From positions 5,293,501-5,357,500 of the forward strand of contig JARFJB010000534.1 in the NCBI GenBank assembly GCA_036346205.1: 64,000 bases of DNA. Reading direction: 5' to 3'. The notes under the pieces were generated by a model. That model saw only the letters and a list, made by a program, of their open reading frames with translations. It had not been told where the DNA came from and did not search any database. Each line of letters opens with the position of its first letter. Position 1 is the first letter of the stretch. The stretch is from Vesta saturnalis. Lineage: Eukaryota > Arthropoda > Insecta > Coleoptera > Lampyridae. Both the position numbers and the translations under genes were made by a program. Positions 26,225-36,930 of this stretch are shown piece after piece.

Positions 26225-26640
26225 GAGTTTATAAGATCAACCTGTGCATTCATTAAAGGTACCTTCTGTTTATGTCGAATACTTCGAAAACATTTAATTT
26301 GCCTTTTTTATTACTAAATTGCAAAAAATTAATGTTGTTTTATGAAGTCATAAGGTTATTATTTACTATTAAATGCTTCGCATAATTTGATTTGTCTGTG
26401 TGTTTATACTTGTAGCATTTAATTTGTTCTCTGTGTTTCTCCAATATAAACAAAATGTCGCTAATTGAATCTTTCGCATTAAATAAACATTTAAGAACGT
26501 TGGTATTAGTTTTAAATGCTACCTTGTACCTCTTTGGTAAAATGAGAGCTAATTTTTCTGATATTTTTCCAAAATAAGAAATTGGTTTGTATTTATGTTG
26601 TGACGGTTCTGTGTGAACTGGGAAAATATTGTAATAGAAA
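26225..26640 (-). pseudogene. Penelope-like element remnant (C-terminal GIY-YIG part)
   Basis: The minus strand reads YFGKISEKLALILPKRYKV, then FKTNTNVLKCLF, a short YIGET block in another frame, SNYAKHLIVNNN, and finally MNAQVDLINSPL. This matches the end of Penelope-like polyproteins: a connector after RT, the GIY-YIG nuclease (YIG followed by an alkaline helix), an A.HL..N.H block and a terminal INSPL-type tail. It is only a few hundred bases, with several frameshifts, and belongs to a lineage different from the two larger Penelope elements here. Confidence 0.6.
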
Positions 26641-26769
26641 AATTGTATTCTTAATTTTTAACTAATGTTGATTATATTTGAAATGTAACCACTTGCTTGT
26701 GCTATTTGTTTTATAATTAATATTACTTTATAGAAATTTGTTTGGTTTAGAGGTAATGACATTGATATA

Positions 26770-29076
26770 CGGGGAGACGCATTAGTGTGGCAAAGCCCCA
26801 TATCTCCTTTATTTAAAGAGATACAAAAAAAATTAAATACAAAAGTTCTGGTGCATATTCCAAAAATATTTTTAATTATACAGGGTAGACCATAAAAGCT
26901 TAGAAGTAATTTTACATTCTTTTTTAAATAGAAAAGCGTATATATTATTACATATTTAGATTCTACATACAATTTTAGACCCATTTTATGTATAATGTCC
27001 TATACCTAAGTCTAACCGTTTTTGACAAATTTCAAATTTTTTGTCAAAAATGACGTTTGCAGGCCAAAACATAGGTGGAAATCTTTTCTAAACGAAGCCC
27101 TTATCAATTAATTATGGTTGATTTCCTTGAAAATGGGGACCTACTCTAATGGGCTGTATTGATATTTTTGTAATACATTCATACAGGGTGATCAGAAATG
27201 GACAATAAATAGTAGATTCAAAAAAACCTATAAAGTCATTTTTTTAATGGAAACCCCCTATTTTTTCAATTCTATCTTATTTAGCATTAAAAATAAGGGT
27301 GTAAAAAGGCTATACGGCTTTCAAGTTTTGTTGTTAGTTGGCCGTGACGGCAAGGCGTGGCATATAAAAATAATAGAGATCATCAGAAACATTATTGTTT
27401 ATTGTCAGTTGATAATTTGTATGATGCATTAGTATATTTTATAGCAGATTGATTTAAAACTTGAATTAAAATTGTAAATAATGAATTCTTTGCAAGCCGA
27501 GATGGTTGATATGATTTTTGTTTTGGGAGCTAGTAATAAGAATATGCTCTTAGCAAGAAGACTGTATCAACAACGGTTTCCAGAGAGACGGCAACCTGAA
27601 AGAAGGGCATTTTAAAAGCTTTTGGAGCGTTTTGAAAGAACTGGCAATGTGTTATATTTCATTGTCATTACTATTCTACCGAAAATCCACATTTTGTCAT
27701 TAAATGTTTGGGGAGGTGTTGTCGGTAATCATGTAATTGGACCAGATTTTTTTGATCAACGAGTAACAGGGGAACTATACTTAGACTTTCTGCAAAACCA
27801 TCTACCTAATTTGTTGCGTCAAGTGCCACAGGATACGCAACAAGAAATGTGGTTTCTTCATGATGGGGCTCCAGTACATCATACAGGTCCGATAATAACT
27901 TTTTTAAATGCTAGATATCCAGAATGTTGGATTGGGAGGGGAGGGCCTGTTGCTTGGCCTGCTAGATCCCCAGATCTTACTAAAATGGACTTTAGCATAT
28001 GAGGGTACGTCAAAGAGCAGGTTTATAAAATACCACCTACAACAAAGGAAGACATGAAGATTAGGATTAGAAACTGTTTTCAAAACATTCGTGTTGAAAT
28101 GTGTAGAAATTTAAGCAGCGAATTTGAGAGACGTATTGCTTTGTGAATTCAAGAAAGAGGCGGACATTGGGAACAACTTATTAGGTTGTACGTATTTGAC
28201 GTGTTTCTAGTACTTTTATCTGTATAATTAGTTACCGGTTTAGTTACATTAGAGGTGTTAAGTTTATGATTAGGATTAGGACATAATTTGTTGAATAAAA
28301 AAAATATTGTCTTTACTTTAAGTTCGTTTAATAAAATAATTATTTATATGGGGTTCAATAAATTGTAATATTTCGATCTGAAGTGCTCGATTTTTTTTGT
28401 TTCGACGCACCCCGCCGTCACGGCCAACTAACAAAACTTGAGAGCCGTATAGACTTTTTACAATAAAAAAATGTTAAATTGTCTTTATTTCAAAAACTAA
28501 AATTTTTTGAAATACACACTCTTATACAAAGTCACCCTTATTTTTAATGCTAAATAAGATAGAATTAAAAAAATAGGGGGTTTCCATTAAAAAAAAACGA
28601 CTATAGGTTTTTTTGAATCTACTTCTTATTGTCAATTTTTGATCACCCTGTATGATGTATTACAAAAATATCAATACAGCCCGTTAGAGTAGGTCCCCAT
28701 TTCCAAGGAAATCAACCATAACTAATTGATAAGGGCTTCGTTTAGAAAAGATTTGCACCTATGTTTTGGCCTGCAAACGTCATTTTTGACAAAAAATTTG
28801 AAATTTATCAAAAACGGTTAGACTTAGGTATAGGACATTATACATAAAATGTGTCTAAAATTGTATGTAGAATCTAAATATGTAATAATATATAGGGTTT
28901 TCTATTTAAAAAAAAAATTAAAATTACTTCTAAGCTTTTATGATCTACCCTGTATAATTAAAAATGTTTTTGGAATATGCACCAGAACATATCTTACAAC
29001 TTTTGTATTTAATTTTTTTTTGTACCTCTTTAAATAAAGGAGATATGGGACTTTGTCACACTAATGCGCCACCCTG
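26770..29076 (+). mobile_element. DD41D transposon inside nested inverted termini
   Basis: The unit is flanked by TA at both ends (26768-26769, 29077-29078). Its outer termini match (GCGCATTAGTGTG...CCCATATCTCC) in inverted orientation for about 415 bases on each side (26770-27183 and 28651-29076). Within each arm a second TA-CAGGGTAGACC terminus occurs (near 26878, and inverted near 28945-28953). A third pair, TA-CAGGGTGATCAGAAATGG, starts at 27184 and ends inverted at 28650, bounding a 1467-bp transposon with the transposase remnant. So three sets of TA-CAGGGT termini lie symmetrically inside each other. Confidence 0.88.
27481..28146 (+). pseudogene. DD41D transposase with large internal deletion
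   Basis: The start matches the N-terminus of the 39169-40062 transposase (EMVDMIFVLGAS, RRLYQQRFPERRQPERRAF). A stop follows RRAF (27613), and at about 27658 the sequence jumps to the equivalent of HYYSTENPHF, losing the middle of the helix-turn-helix region and the first catalytic Asp. The rest is well preserved: LNVWGGVVGNHVIGP, then LHDGAPVHHT (second Asp), then SPDLTKMDFSI (third Asp, 41 residues away). A TGA replaces the following Trp at 28000. Non-functional; probably mobilised in trans if at all. Confidence 0.9.
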
Positions 29077-29079
29077 TAT

Positions 29080-29499
29080 GTACCGATTGATCATGCAGCG
29101 AAATTATATACTTTTATGAGTAATGCAGGTTTTCTTGTGATGTACGTAATTTGCATATCGCTTATATTTGTTCACATTCATAACTTTTCTTGTAAATCTT
29201 GTGCTATATACATAATTTAACCGTAAGTAAAACCTTTACGTTACGTCATTGACTTTTGTACATCATTCTTAACATGTGTGATCTAATTAAACTGTAATTT
29301 TCTATTTCTCACCAAAACAAAATGGCTATCAAAATTTAATTATGATAATTAAAAACAAATTAATAATAACGAGTAAGGACGTTATGGCTTGCTTATAAAT
29401 CCCTTTTTGACAGAGATGTTTCCGACAAGGCAGATCTTATATGTAAAATATTTTAATTATTTTTCCATTTCTAATAACGCCAGCCCCTATTACAGAAAA
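29080..29499. other. AT-rich DNA, no gene recognised
   Basis: No coding signal or repeat partner noticed. Confidence 0.45.
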
Positions 29500-29522
29500 C
29501 AACCATTAGTTTTAAAAATACA

Positions 29523-29535
29523 CCAGTAGATGGCG
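29523..29535 (+). promoter_or_regulatory. CTCF-core-like site
   Basis: CCAGTAGATGGCG matches the CCASYAGRKGGCR form of the CTCF core at every position. It sits at the left edge of the module array. A similar ACACCAGTAGA string starts the family copy at 4939, but without the rest of the site. Binding is untested. Confidence 0.35.
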
Positions 29536-29724
29536 TCACAAGCAATCAGGGGGCCAGATGGGGGACGAAGACCTGAGAACAAGTTCCGGATGCCTGTAGC
29601 TGCCTTATAAGATACTGTGAATGACCGTTATTAAAATACTATTTCAAATTTCCAAGCCTAACGATTACATGGATGTGCATGTACTGAAATTTATCTGAAA
29701 AGGGCTGTGATAGGAGGTTCATTA

Positions 29725-30707
29725 TGACTCATAATGAAAATGTAATCCGTAACATGGTGCGAAGACCCGCGAGCAAGTTCCTGCGTTCTATACACGTGTT
29801 GCAAGTTAGTGTTAGCACACTTACTAAAATACAATTAAAATTTACCGCCAAAATGGAGGAATGCTTTGGTTATGACTCATAATTAAAATAATTGAACTTT
29901 GTTCTGCTCCTTCCCCACGTGACTACCTCCGCAACTTGAAGGGTTTTGATTATGACTCATAATTAAAACAAAAGGATTGTGATATGAATTTTATTATGCC
30001 TCATAATTAAAATCTGATTCGTAAAAGAGACGATGACCCGTAAGCAAGTTCCTGTGTTCTATACCTTTCTTGCAAGTTATTGTTAGCGCCCCTTATTAGA
30101 ATACATTTCACGTTTCCCGCCAAAACAAATTGGTCGAGAACTTTAATTATGACGTATAATTAAAATAAGTGGTCTTTGATCTTTCCCACGCCTTCCCCAT
30201 ACGTTAAGACCTTAAAGCAAGTTCGAAGGCTTGTTTTATGTGAGAGCATAAGGGTTCCACACAATTTTAAATTTCCCGCCATTTGCTCATGACTCATAAT
30301 TAAAACAATTGGTGGTTCATCTGCCCCATACCACTATCTTCCCAATTTAATTACGACTCATGATTAAAAGCAAAATGGTAGGGGAGTTTGTAAATAACCT
30401 TTAAAATTGTGTACAAATCCTAAAGTTCTATACGTATACTTCTACACCCATGGCTACGAATTTTAGCTACTTAACAGTTTGGTTAGTTGCCTAAATAAAC
30501 GAAAATTTTATTACAAACGTAAAAAGTTTGTTACAAGTTTGATTATGACGTCATAATTAATCACGGAGGAATTTGATTATAACTCATAATTAAAATAATC
30601 GGACTCTGACCTGCCCCGCCCTTTTGCCACGTGACTACAATCACAATGACTCATAACTAACTGTCTTATGAGCCTTTTTATTAGAATACTATTTTTAATT
30701 TCCCGCC
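29725..30707 (+). promoter_or_regulatory. Array of AP-1/CRE-like palindromes and E2F-like sites
   Basis: Exact TGACTCA occurs at 29725, 29873, 29953, 30290 and 30647, and exact TGACGTCA at 30546. Four more copies differ by one base (about 29997, 30150, 30354, 30580). Most lie inside TTATGACTCATAATTAAAA. TTTCCCGCC occurs exactly at 30113, 30272 and 30699 and with one mismatch at 29841. CACGTGAC occurs near 29917 and 30629. These match known bZIP (AP-1/CREB), E2F and bHLH-zip consensus sites. The regulatory role is inference. Confidence 0.5.
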
Positions 30708-31294
30708 AGGGCTCTGAAAGTGGACGACAAAATGACTTCCAAAACAAAATAGCCTACAAAATGCCCGACAAGTCACAGTCGGAAAATGATCGACAAGCCA
30801 CGCCTGCAACCAATCAGAAACCAGGGGACAGGGCCCATTGACCAATTTGAAACTAGGAGGCGTGGCCTACCCTAAGCTTCTCCAATCAGAACACCGCATG
30901 CGCGCGGGGTGTCTAAGTGACGACGGCCTACCCTCCAGGGACGAAACTGTCAGTCGAGACCTTAATTAAGATTGAAAATGTCACGTTGCCATCCCCACAC
31001 CCGTCCCCGCCCCCCTAAATACTGAGGGCGACTGGCAAAACGGCTTTTAATATTGCCATGAAGGCATTAATTAGGGGTAAAAATACCGTCAAAGGGATGA
31101 AAATTCCATCATGGGGTTGAAAATCGCCCCCGAAAAGAAACCGATCTCACCCTGAAAGACGGCCCAAAGGGCACTAATTAGGGGTAAAATCACCTGCAAG
31201 GGGTGGAAAATTCCATCGAGGGCTGAACAACGCTCCCGAAAAGAAGCCGACCCCACCCTAACCTCCACTCATCCTGAAGTGCCCTCCTTCCACT

Positions 31295-31447
31295 GATATC
31301 AATAATACAGTTTAACCATTTTCATTCATATTTAATTAATTTTTAGACTTACCTTGTTTTATATTAAGAAACTTTATAAAAACAAGTTATGTAAAATTAA
31401 ATTTTCTTTAAAAAATATGCCTTCACTTTTTTTTTAAATTAAGCGTT
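31295..31447 (+). repeat. Dispersed AT-rich repeat, copy 2
   Basis: It aligns with 728-890 in the same orientation (TATCAATAATACAG, AACTTTATAAA and TAAATTTTCTTTAAAAA blocks in order). It immediately follows the promoter-like repeat and precedes a (CA)n array. Confidence 0.6.
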
Positions 31448-31461
31448 ATTCATACGCACGC

Positions 31462-31474
31462 ATACACACACGCA

Positions 31475-31559
<85 letters not shown>

Positions 31560-31655
31560 CACACACACACTACAACCACGCACGCGCACGCACACGTGCA
31601 CCACACGCTCACGCACAAGCACACGTACACGCATCCGCACACGCACACGCACACG
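31462..31655 (+). repeat. (CA)n microsatellite with CG-containing variants
   Basis: A pure CACACA core at about 31475-31560 is flanked by CACGCACACG variants. Cys/Val-rich minus-strand frames here are artefacts. Confidence 0.97.
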
Positions 31656-31686
31656 TTATCGTGAAGGAGCATAAGTTCACGTAGTA

Positions 31687-31917
31687 TTACTGGTTATTTG
31701 CCTTGGATTGCACCTGTAATACCTTAGTGACAATAATGTCAAAAATGAAGAGTACGCTTCGTCGATGTAATTCTTTATACACGCACACTCTTGGTCTTGG
31801 TCCCATAAGTCGAATCCCGTCAGCATTAATCTTGGATAGAAACTGTACATATTGTTTAAAACCGAACCAGTAACGAGCATGCACCGATGCATATAATATA
31901 CTCTCACATAAGAACAT
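31687..31917 (-). CDS. Unrecognised 76-codon open frame
   Basis: The minus strand has an ATG-started open frame containing SVHARYWFGFKQYVQFLSK and NADGIRLMGPRPRVCVYKEL. The composition is more protein-like than most short frames here. I do not recognise a family. It lies directly behind the (CA)n array, so it could be the edge of a truncated mobile element. An overlapping frame of equal length on the same strand (31677-31907) weakens the case. Confidence 0.25.
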   Translation of the reverse strand: MFLCESILYASVHARYWFGFKQYVQFLSKINADGIRLMGPRPRVCVYKELHRRSVLFIFDIIVTKVLQVQSKANNQ

Positions 31918-31919
31918 TA

Positions 31920-32595
31920 GATTCTTTCGCCACCAAAGTAGCCAGAAATTATCACAAAATTGTAAGCATTATATGTAAAAAATCTCTCAATTTTCCATAT
32001 TATTCTCTATATAAATTATTTTTGGTTAAAATAATTAATCCGAAGTAAAACCCATAATTTAATTAATACATTAACCGTTAGATACTGATAAGGCATTGCT
32101 AAAGAAAATGCAAATAATTAACCCGTACAATGTTATGTAATGAAGTGTGAACAAAACGCAGTTTCAACCATCTTTCGTGTTTGAAATAAAGTTGTTTTCA
32201 TTTCTATTATTATTTCTCAATTAAAAATATAACAAATGATAACGTGTTTTGCATTACTGTGTACCCCTGGAATGAAATGGTTACAAACAAGCTTTTATGC
32301 TAATTCAATTTAGGAATAGGCAAACCTCAGCATCCAAATAAATAAAAATCGGTTCTGAAACAATATAATTAGCCAACGCTAAACTAGTAAAGTAATTAAA
32401 GCTAACACCGTCCGTACCAATTGATCAATTTATATTGTAATACTATGTAATAAAGGTTTGACCGTGAAACAAGCTTTTGTGAATAGATTTTATTTAAAAG
32501 AACACATGTCACAACTCAATTAAAATGTACAACGTACTTTAAAAGTTACGTACAAATGCCAAAACATGTGAAAAATAGGGGATTGCAAGAAATCT
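31920..32595. other. AT-rich DNA, no gene recognised
   Basis: No coding or repeat signal noticed. Confidence 0.45.
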
Positions 32596-32599
32596 TGCA

Positions 32600-33170
32600 C
32601 TTAAAAATTCTGTTACGTTTCATGTAGAATGTGTTGTGCAGAAAAACATGTTCACCCCAACGTCTAGAGATAAGTCGTCAAATAATTCCGGTAAATCTTG
32701 TCTTAAAAAGTTGAGATATATTTCACCAGGAAGATGAACAGGTCCGATTAGTTCATCGTCTACTAACTCTAGCTAAATATTTTCGCTGAACCTATGTCGA
32801 TGGGCTCTAATTACAGTTGGATGTTGGTTTTCATCCAACCACTTGTGAGAATTATGCAGGTTTATCATTCCATTTCGAGAAAAAAAGCACTCGTCCGTGG
32901 TTAAAAAGGTTCTAACTAATTGTGCATATTGTCCATTTTTATTTAAAAAACGTTGACAAATTTCATCCGATAAGGATAGTCGGGAGGAAATAATGCAAGT
33001 ACTTCTTGTACGTGAAAGGGATGCAAATTTTGTTCACGTAAAACTTAAACGCCTTGGTGTGCGACACACCACATTCTAAACCTAACATTCTCGTACTTAT
33101 TGAGGGCTGTTCATAAACTCTATCTAAAATGTTTTCTGGATTAGAATGTCGTGTTTTGTTCAACATCAGA
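32600..33170 (-). pseudogene. DD41D-like transposase fragment
   Basis: Minus strand, in order: a helix-turn-helix-like N-terminal part (NPENILDRVYEQPSISTRML); a decayed part around the first Asp; NGMINLHNSHKWLDENQHP; a glycine/proline part (DDELIGPVHLPGEIYLNFL); and DLPELFDDLSLDV. The position of the second catalytic Asp is destroyed by small deletions, and the third is not present. At least five frame breaks. It is a different sublineage from the copies at 21 and 39 kb. Confidence 0.72.
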
Positions 33171-33295
33171 TATCTTCGATTACCAAAATTACGGTATAGA
33201 AATTATTATTTCGGTAATAGTTTTCGGTGCAATACGACTTCTAGCCGGGATTTCCTAACACGTTTCTTATTCTCAAGAGAAGAACGTTGTATTAG

Positions 33296-33416
33296 ATGTG
33301 TATGTGTGTGCGTATGCGTGGACTCGTGCATACTTGCGTATATGTGTACGCGTGTTCGTGCGTGTAGGCACGCGTACGCGTGTGTTTACGCGCACGCGCC
33401 TGCGTATGCAAACTGG
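33296..33416 (+). repeat. Degenerate GT/CG-rich microsatellite
   Basis: Irregular TGTGTGCGTATGCGTG-type sequence, purine-pyrimidine alternating. Such DNA can adopt Z-form. Frames reading through it are artefacts. Confidence 0.85.
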
Positions 33417-33419
33417 TAA

Positions 33420-34529
33420 AGAATCACAAGGGCCACTCTCCAGGAGTTTAGTAAGAAGGAGTTTTGATTTGCATTGTAATAGGTGATGAAGCGTATGAAC
33501 CTGAAGCTATAAATAGTGAAATAAATGTGAATAAGTAGGGTGTAGGTCTTGTGAGTGATTGTGCATCAAGTTCATTAAAACGATTCAAACATACACATTA
33601 TACATGGATCTATCAATCTTCAAAAAATTTCCAAAATGTTTTTGCGTTAAATACAAACATAACTATGTGTATTTAGGTTACAATGCGTCTACATATATTT
33701 AGTATCCACTCTTAATTCAGCTGTTACTGGCACCCTTAAACCACAATTGGGTTAATAGCCTAATAAGTTGCCTGTACATAATCGGTAAGAGGTATTATTT
33801 ACTTTTGTATATATTGGAAAAGATTATAATACACAACGGAATTCATTTACTTAAATTAGGGCGCAATCTTTAAGGTGTATTTAGAATTTTTAACAATCAC
33901 TTACATTTCTGGAGAGAACTGATCTGTAATAGGTCCATGCATGTTTTCAAACCTCTACCATATTTTTGAGTCACTTTGGGAAGGGATGAAAAACCTGTAA
34001 AAAATATGCACTAAAATTAAAGAAAATAAAAGAAACAAATAGCAATTCTACAAAATGACAGTCCTTTCAAAAGATTTTTTTTTATTATTACAATAGTTTA
34101 CTTGGCAATTTCACTGTTGATAATATAAGCTGCAGGTATGGCTCTGGAAGAACAACCATTAAAACCAAGCTAGTCTAAAAATATAACCTATGCAATTATT
34201 GTTCAAAGGACTAAGCCTCAGAAATTTAAAATGTGCAAAATACTAGTTATATAATGTATAATTTGACGTCATACGCTCGAGTTAGATTTGTGAACCACAG
34301 CACAAATATTAATCCTTATATTTGAATTCAAATGTAAGCAATGTGTTCTACAAGACGGCAAAGGGGCGTTTTAACATAGAATGAAAGACCTTTTCCGACA
34401 TGTCGTTTCCGTTTATTGTAGCGTGTTCTATTTTATTTTTTGTTAGCACGTAAATAATTAAGTACTTACAACTGTCAACTTTTACGTAAACGTTAAAGCT
34501 AACGGTTCCAAGTGCCATTGCAATTTTAA
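33420..34529. other. AT-rich DNA, no gene recognised
   Basis: No coding motif or repeat partner noticed. Confidence 0.45.
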
Positions 34530-36515
34530 TTACACAAAAGGATGGGCCGAGTAGTGCATCTAATTGTTAAGATTACGGTATTTTCTTGTTTTGAAATTAT
34601 GATTGGTAGTAGAAGGGGGCGAGCAAGCTCCGGTGCAGTTCTTAATTACAGCCCCTGGAGGGTAGGCAACCGCAGACACGCCCACCTTCACCACGTGGAC
34701 ACGCCCATTTCCCACCCCTTTTTTCTTATAACTCCTTGATGACGTATTTACAGTCCTTACCCCCATAATTACAGTCCTTTTGCTCCTATTAAGAGAATTT
34801 TTGGCAGTCCAACCCCTGGAGAGTAGTAAATCGCAGTTGCTCTGACTGGTAGGCCGGATAAGCCCTCTAGTTTCTGATTGGTCCATAGATTCCGCCCAGA
34901 TCAACCAAATCAATCCATCAGATCAATCTCAATGAAACCAATTAATCAAATCAATCAATCAATGCAAGCTCAATCAAATCAACCTCTCGATGAAGTCAAT
35001 CAATCAATCAATAAATTCTATTAATCAAATGAAACAATGAGCTAACAACTCTTCATAACCTTCAGGTAACGATTCTTCCACTGCATATACCTAACTCCTA
35101 CGAGCAGCCGCTTACTTTGTAGATAAAGCTAACCGACGCTCAGAGTTGGTACTCTTTCTAATCTCCGGCGTGAGAAAACAGTCGATCATCCCCAACATCA
35201 AGTTCATGTTTATCAATTTCATGTTTATCAAGCTGATGTTCATCAAGTTCATGTTCATCAACTTTTCCCATGCCGATGCCCTCAAGTTTAGGGAGAGTAC
35301 CAACTCTGACCGTCGGTTAGCTTTATCTAAAAAGCAATCGGTCGCTCATAGGAGTTAGGCATATACAATGGGAGTACCGTTACCTGAAGGTTATGAAGAG
35401 TTGCTAGCTCATTGTTTGATTTGATTAATTGATTTGATTAAATGACTTGATCGAGAGGTTGATTTGATTGGTTGATCAGAACACTGAATCTGGCCGGGGT
35501 CTATTGACCAATCAGAAAACAGGGAGCATGGCCCACCATACAGAATTAAGATTATGGAGTAGTGTCGCCAAACATCAAAAGCCCAATAAAATTTTACCGC
35601 GGTCTTCAAAATTTTCCCACGCCTAAAAGATGAACTAAGATGCATTAAGATGATTTTAATTAATATCACAATAATTAATGTCACAATTATGGTCATTAGG
35701 GATGCTACGATGAATTAAGATGCATTAAGATGAATTAAGATTATTTCAATTATAAGTCATAATTATGGCCCTTAGGAGATATGTTATTTTTTTATTACTG
35801 GTAATAATCTAGATGTTTTGATAGACGTCTATTTCAGTTCAATATATGGAATGATTACTACTTTGTGATTTAAAATTGGACTGTAATTAAACCTGTTTAT
35901 GTATTTGATTGAGATTGATTTGATTAATTGATTGAGATTGATTTCATTGAGGATGATTTTGATTGGTTGATTTGATTGAATTGATTGATTCGATTAATTG
36001 ATTTGATTGAGATTGATTTTAATGATTGAATTGACTAATTGATTTGATTGATTGGTTTGATTAACTGATTTGCTTGAGATTGATTTGATTAATTCATTTG
36101 ATTGATTTAATTAATTGATTTGATTAATTTACTTGGTAAACTGATTTGATGAATTGATTTGATTGAGATTGATCGGATAGATTTATTTGGCTGATCTGAG
36201 AGAAGTCTATGGACCAATCAGAAGCCAGGGGGCGTGGCCGGCCCACACGCCCTCCAATCAGAACGCTGTACGCAACGAATCATCAATCGGAGCGACTACG
36301 ATTGCCTAACCTCTAGGGGCCGGACTGCTAAAGAGGTTCTTAATACGGATGAAAGGGCCCTAATTACAGGGGTAAGGACCATAAATACGTCTTCAAGGGG
36401 TTGAAAATGGCGCCGGACAGGAAACCGACAAAAAATGGGCGTGAAATGGACATTTACACGAGTTAAAAGTGGGCGTGTCAGCGGTTGCCTACCCTCCAGG
36501 GGCTGGAGTTAAAAA
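34530..36515. repeat. Promoter-like repeat family, copy 3: 2-kb foldback
   Basis: The left outer arm (about 34640-34920) is inverted at 36190-36510. Both carry the CCCTGGAGGGTAGGCAA core twice (34650 and 34812; inverted near 36303 and 36484), a GTCCTTACCCC block, a CCAATCAGA box next to a Pu-rich GC box, and GATC(A/T)(A/G)CCAAAT. An inner pair is stronger: 35046-35155 matches the reverse complement of 35292-35410 at about 88 percent, around a 120-base centre of five TTCATGTTTATCAA-like repeats. Stretches of GATTTGATTAATT-type DNA (34920-35040, 35410-35470, 35885-36190) lie between the arms. The short frames ending RRLALS on both strands mirror the palindrome and are not genes. The right side has about 700 extra bases (35490-36180). 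Confidence 0.8.
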
Positions 36516-36930
36516 CTACACCAGAACATGCAGAACCCTTTCTACGATTGGTAAAAAATCAAATGCCTAGGATAATAAGAGGCTACTATGCTATGCCATT
36601 AATTTAACTGTACTACTGGAAAAACTTTTGCAGTTTTGTGACGGTGTCGAGAAAAACTGTTGTTACAGTGTTACTTTAGCAAAGAAATTTCTATTTTAAC
36701 TGCAGGAACAAAAGAACGATTATAACGAGGTTGTAATTAGTTAGACACCGGTTAGACACTAGATCTGTGGTAAAACCTGTAACAAAAGAATTACATCCAA
36801 GCCCCACACAAAATTACAAGGACATTGACAAGTGGGATGTCCTATTGATACCTATAATTATAAACAAGTATATTTAGATATAAATCAAGATCAGAAGGAA
36901 AATTTAAATGATAAATAAATCCAATGACAT
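36516..36930. other. No gene recognised
   Basis: Transition from the foldback to the Penelope fragment. No coding motif noticed. Confidence 0.4.

Larger units (their letters stand above)
29500..31290 (+). repeat. Promoter-like repeat family, copy 2: diverged tandem modules
   Basis: The first 1.2 kb is built from diverged units spaced about 170-270 bases. Each unit tends to contain, in order, GACC(C)G.(G/A)AGCAAGTTCC (near 29577, 29772, 30042, 30214), TTATTA(G/A)AATACA, TTTCCCGCC, TTATGACTCATAATTAAAAT and a CACGTGAC or CCCACG block. The last 0.6 kb has two CCAATCAGA boxes (30814, 30881), GGCGTGGCC (30861), the inverted core GGCCTACCCTCCAGGGAC (30928-30945) and repeated ATTAGGGGTAAAA and CCCGAAAAGAA(A/G)CCGA blocks (31070-31260). 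The last part aligns with 36200-36450. There is no ORF. The GC content and motif density stand out from the surroundings. Confidence 0.75.

Noticed and set aside
31439..31672. Cys/Val-rich frames
   Set aside because: Translation of (CA)n DNA.
35112..35358. Two opposing frames both ending RRLALS
   Set aside because: They are mirror products of the palindrome.
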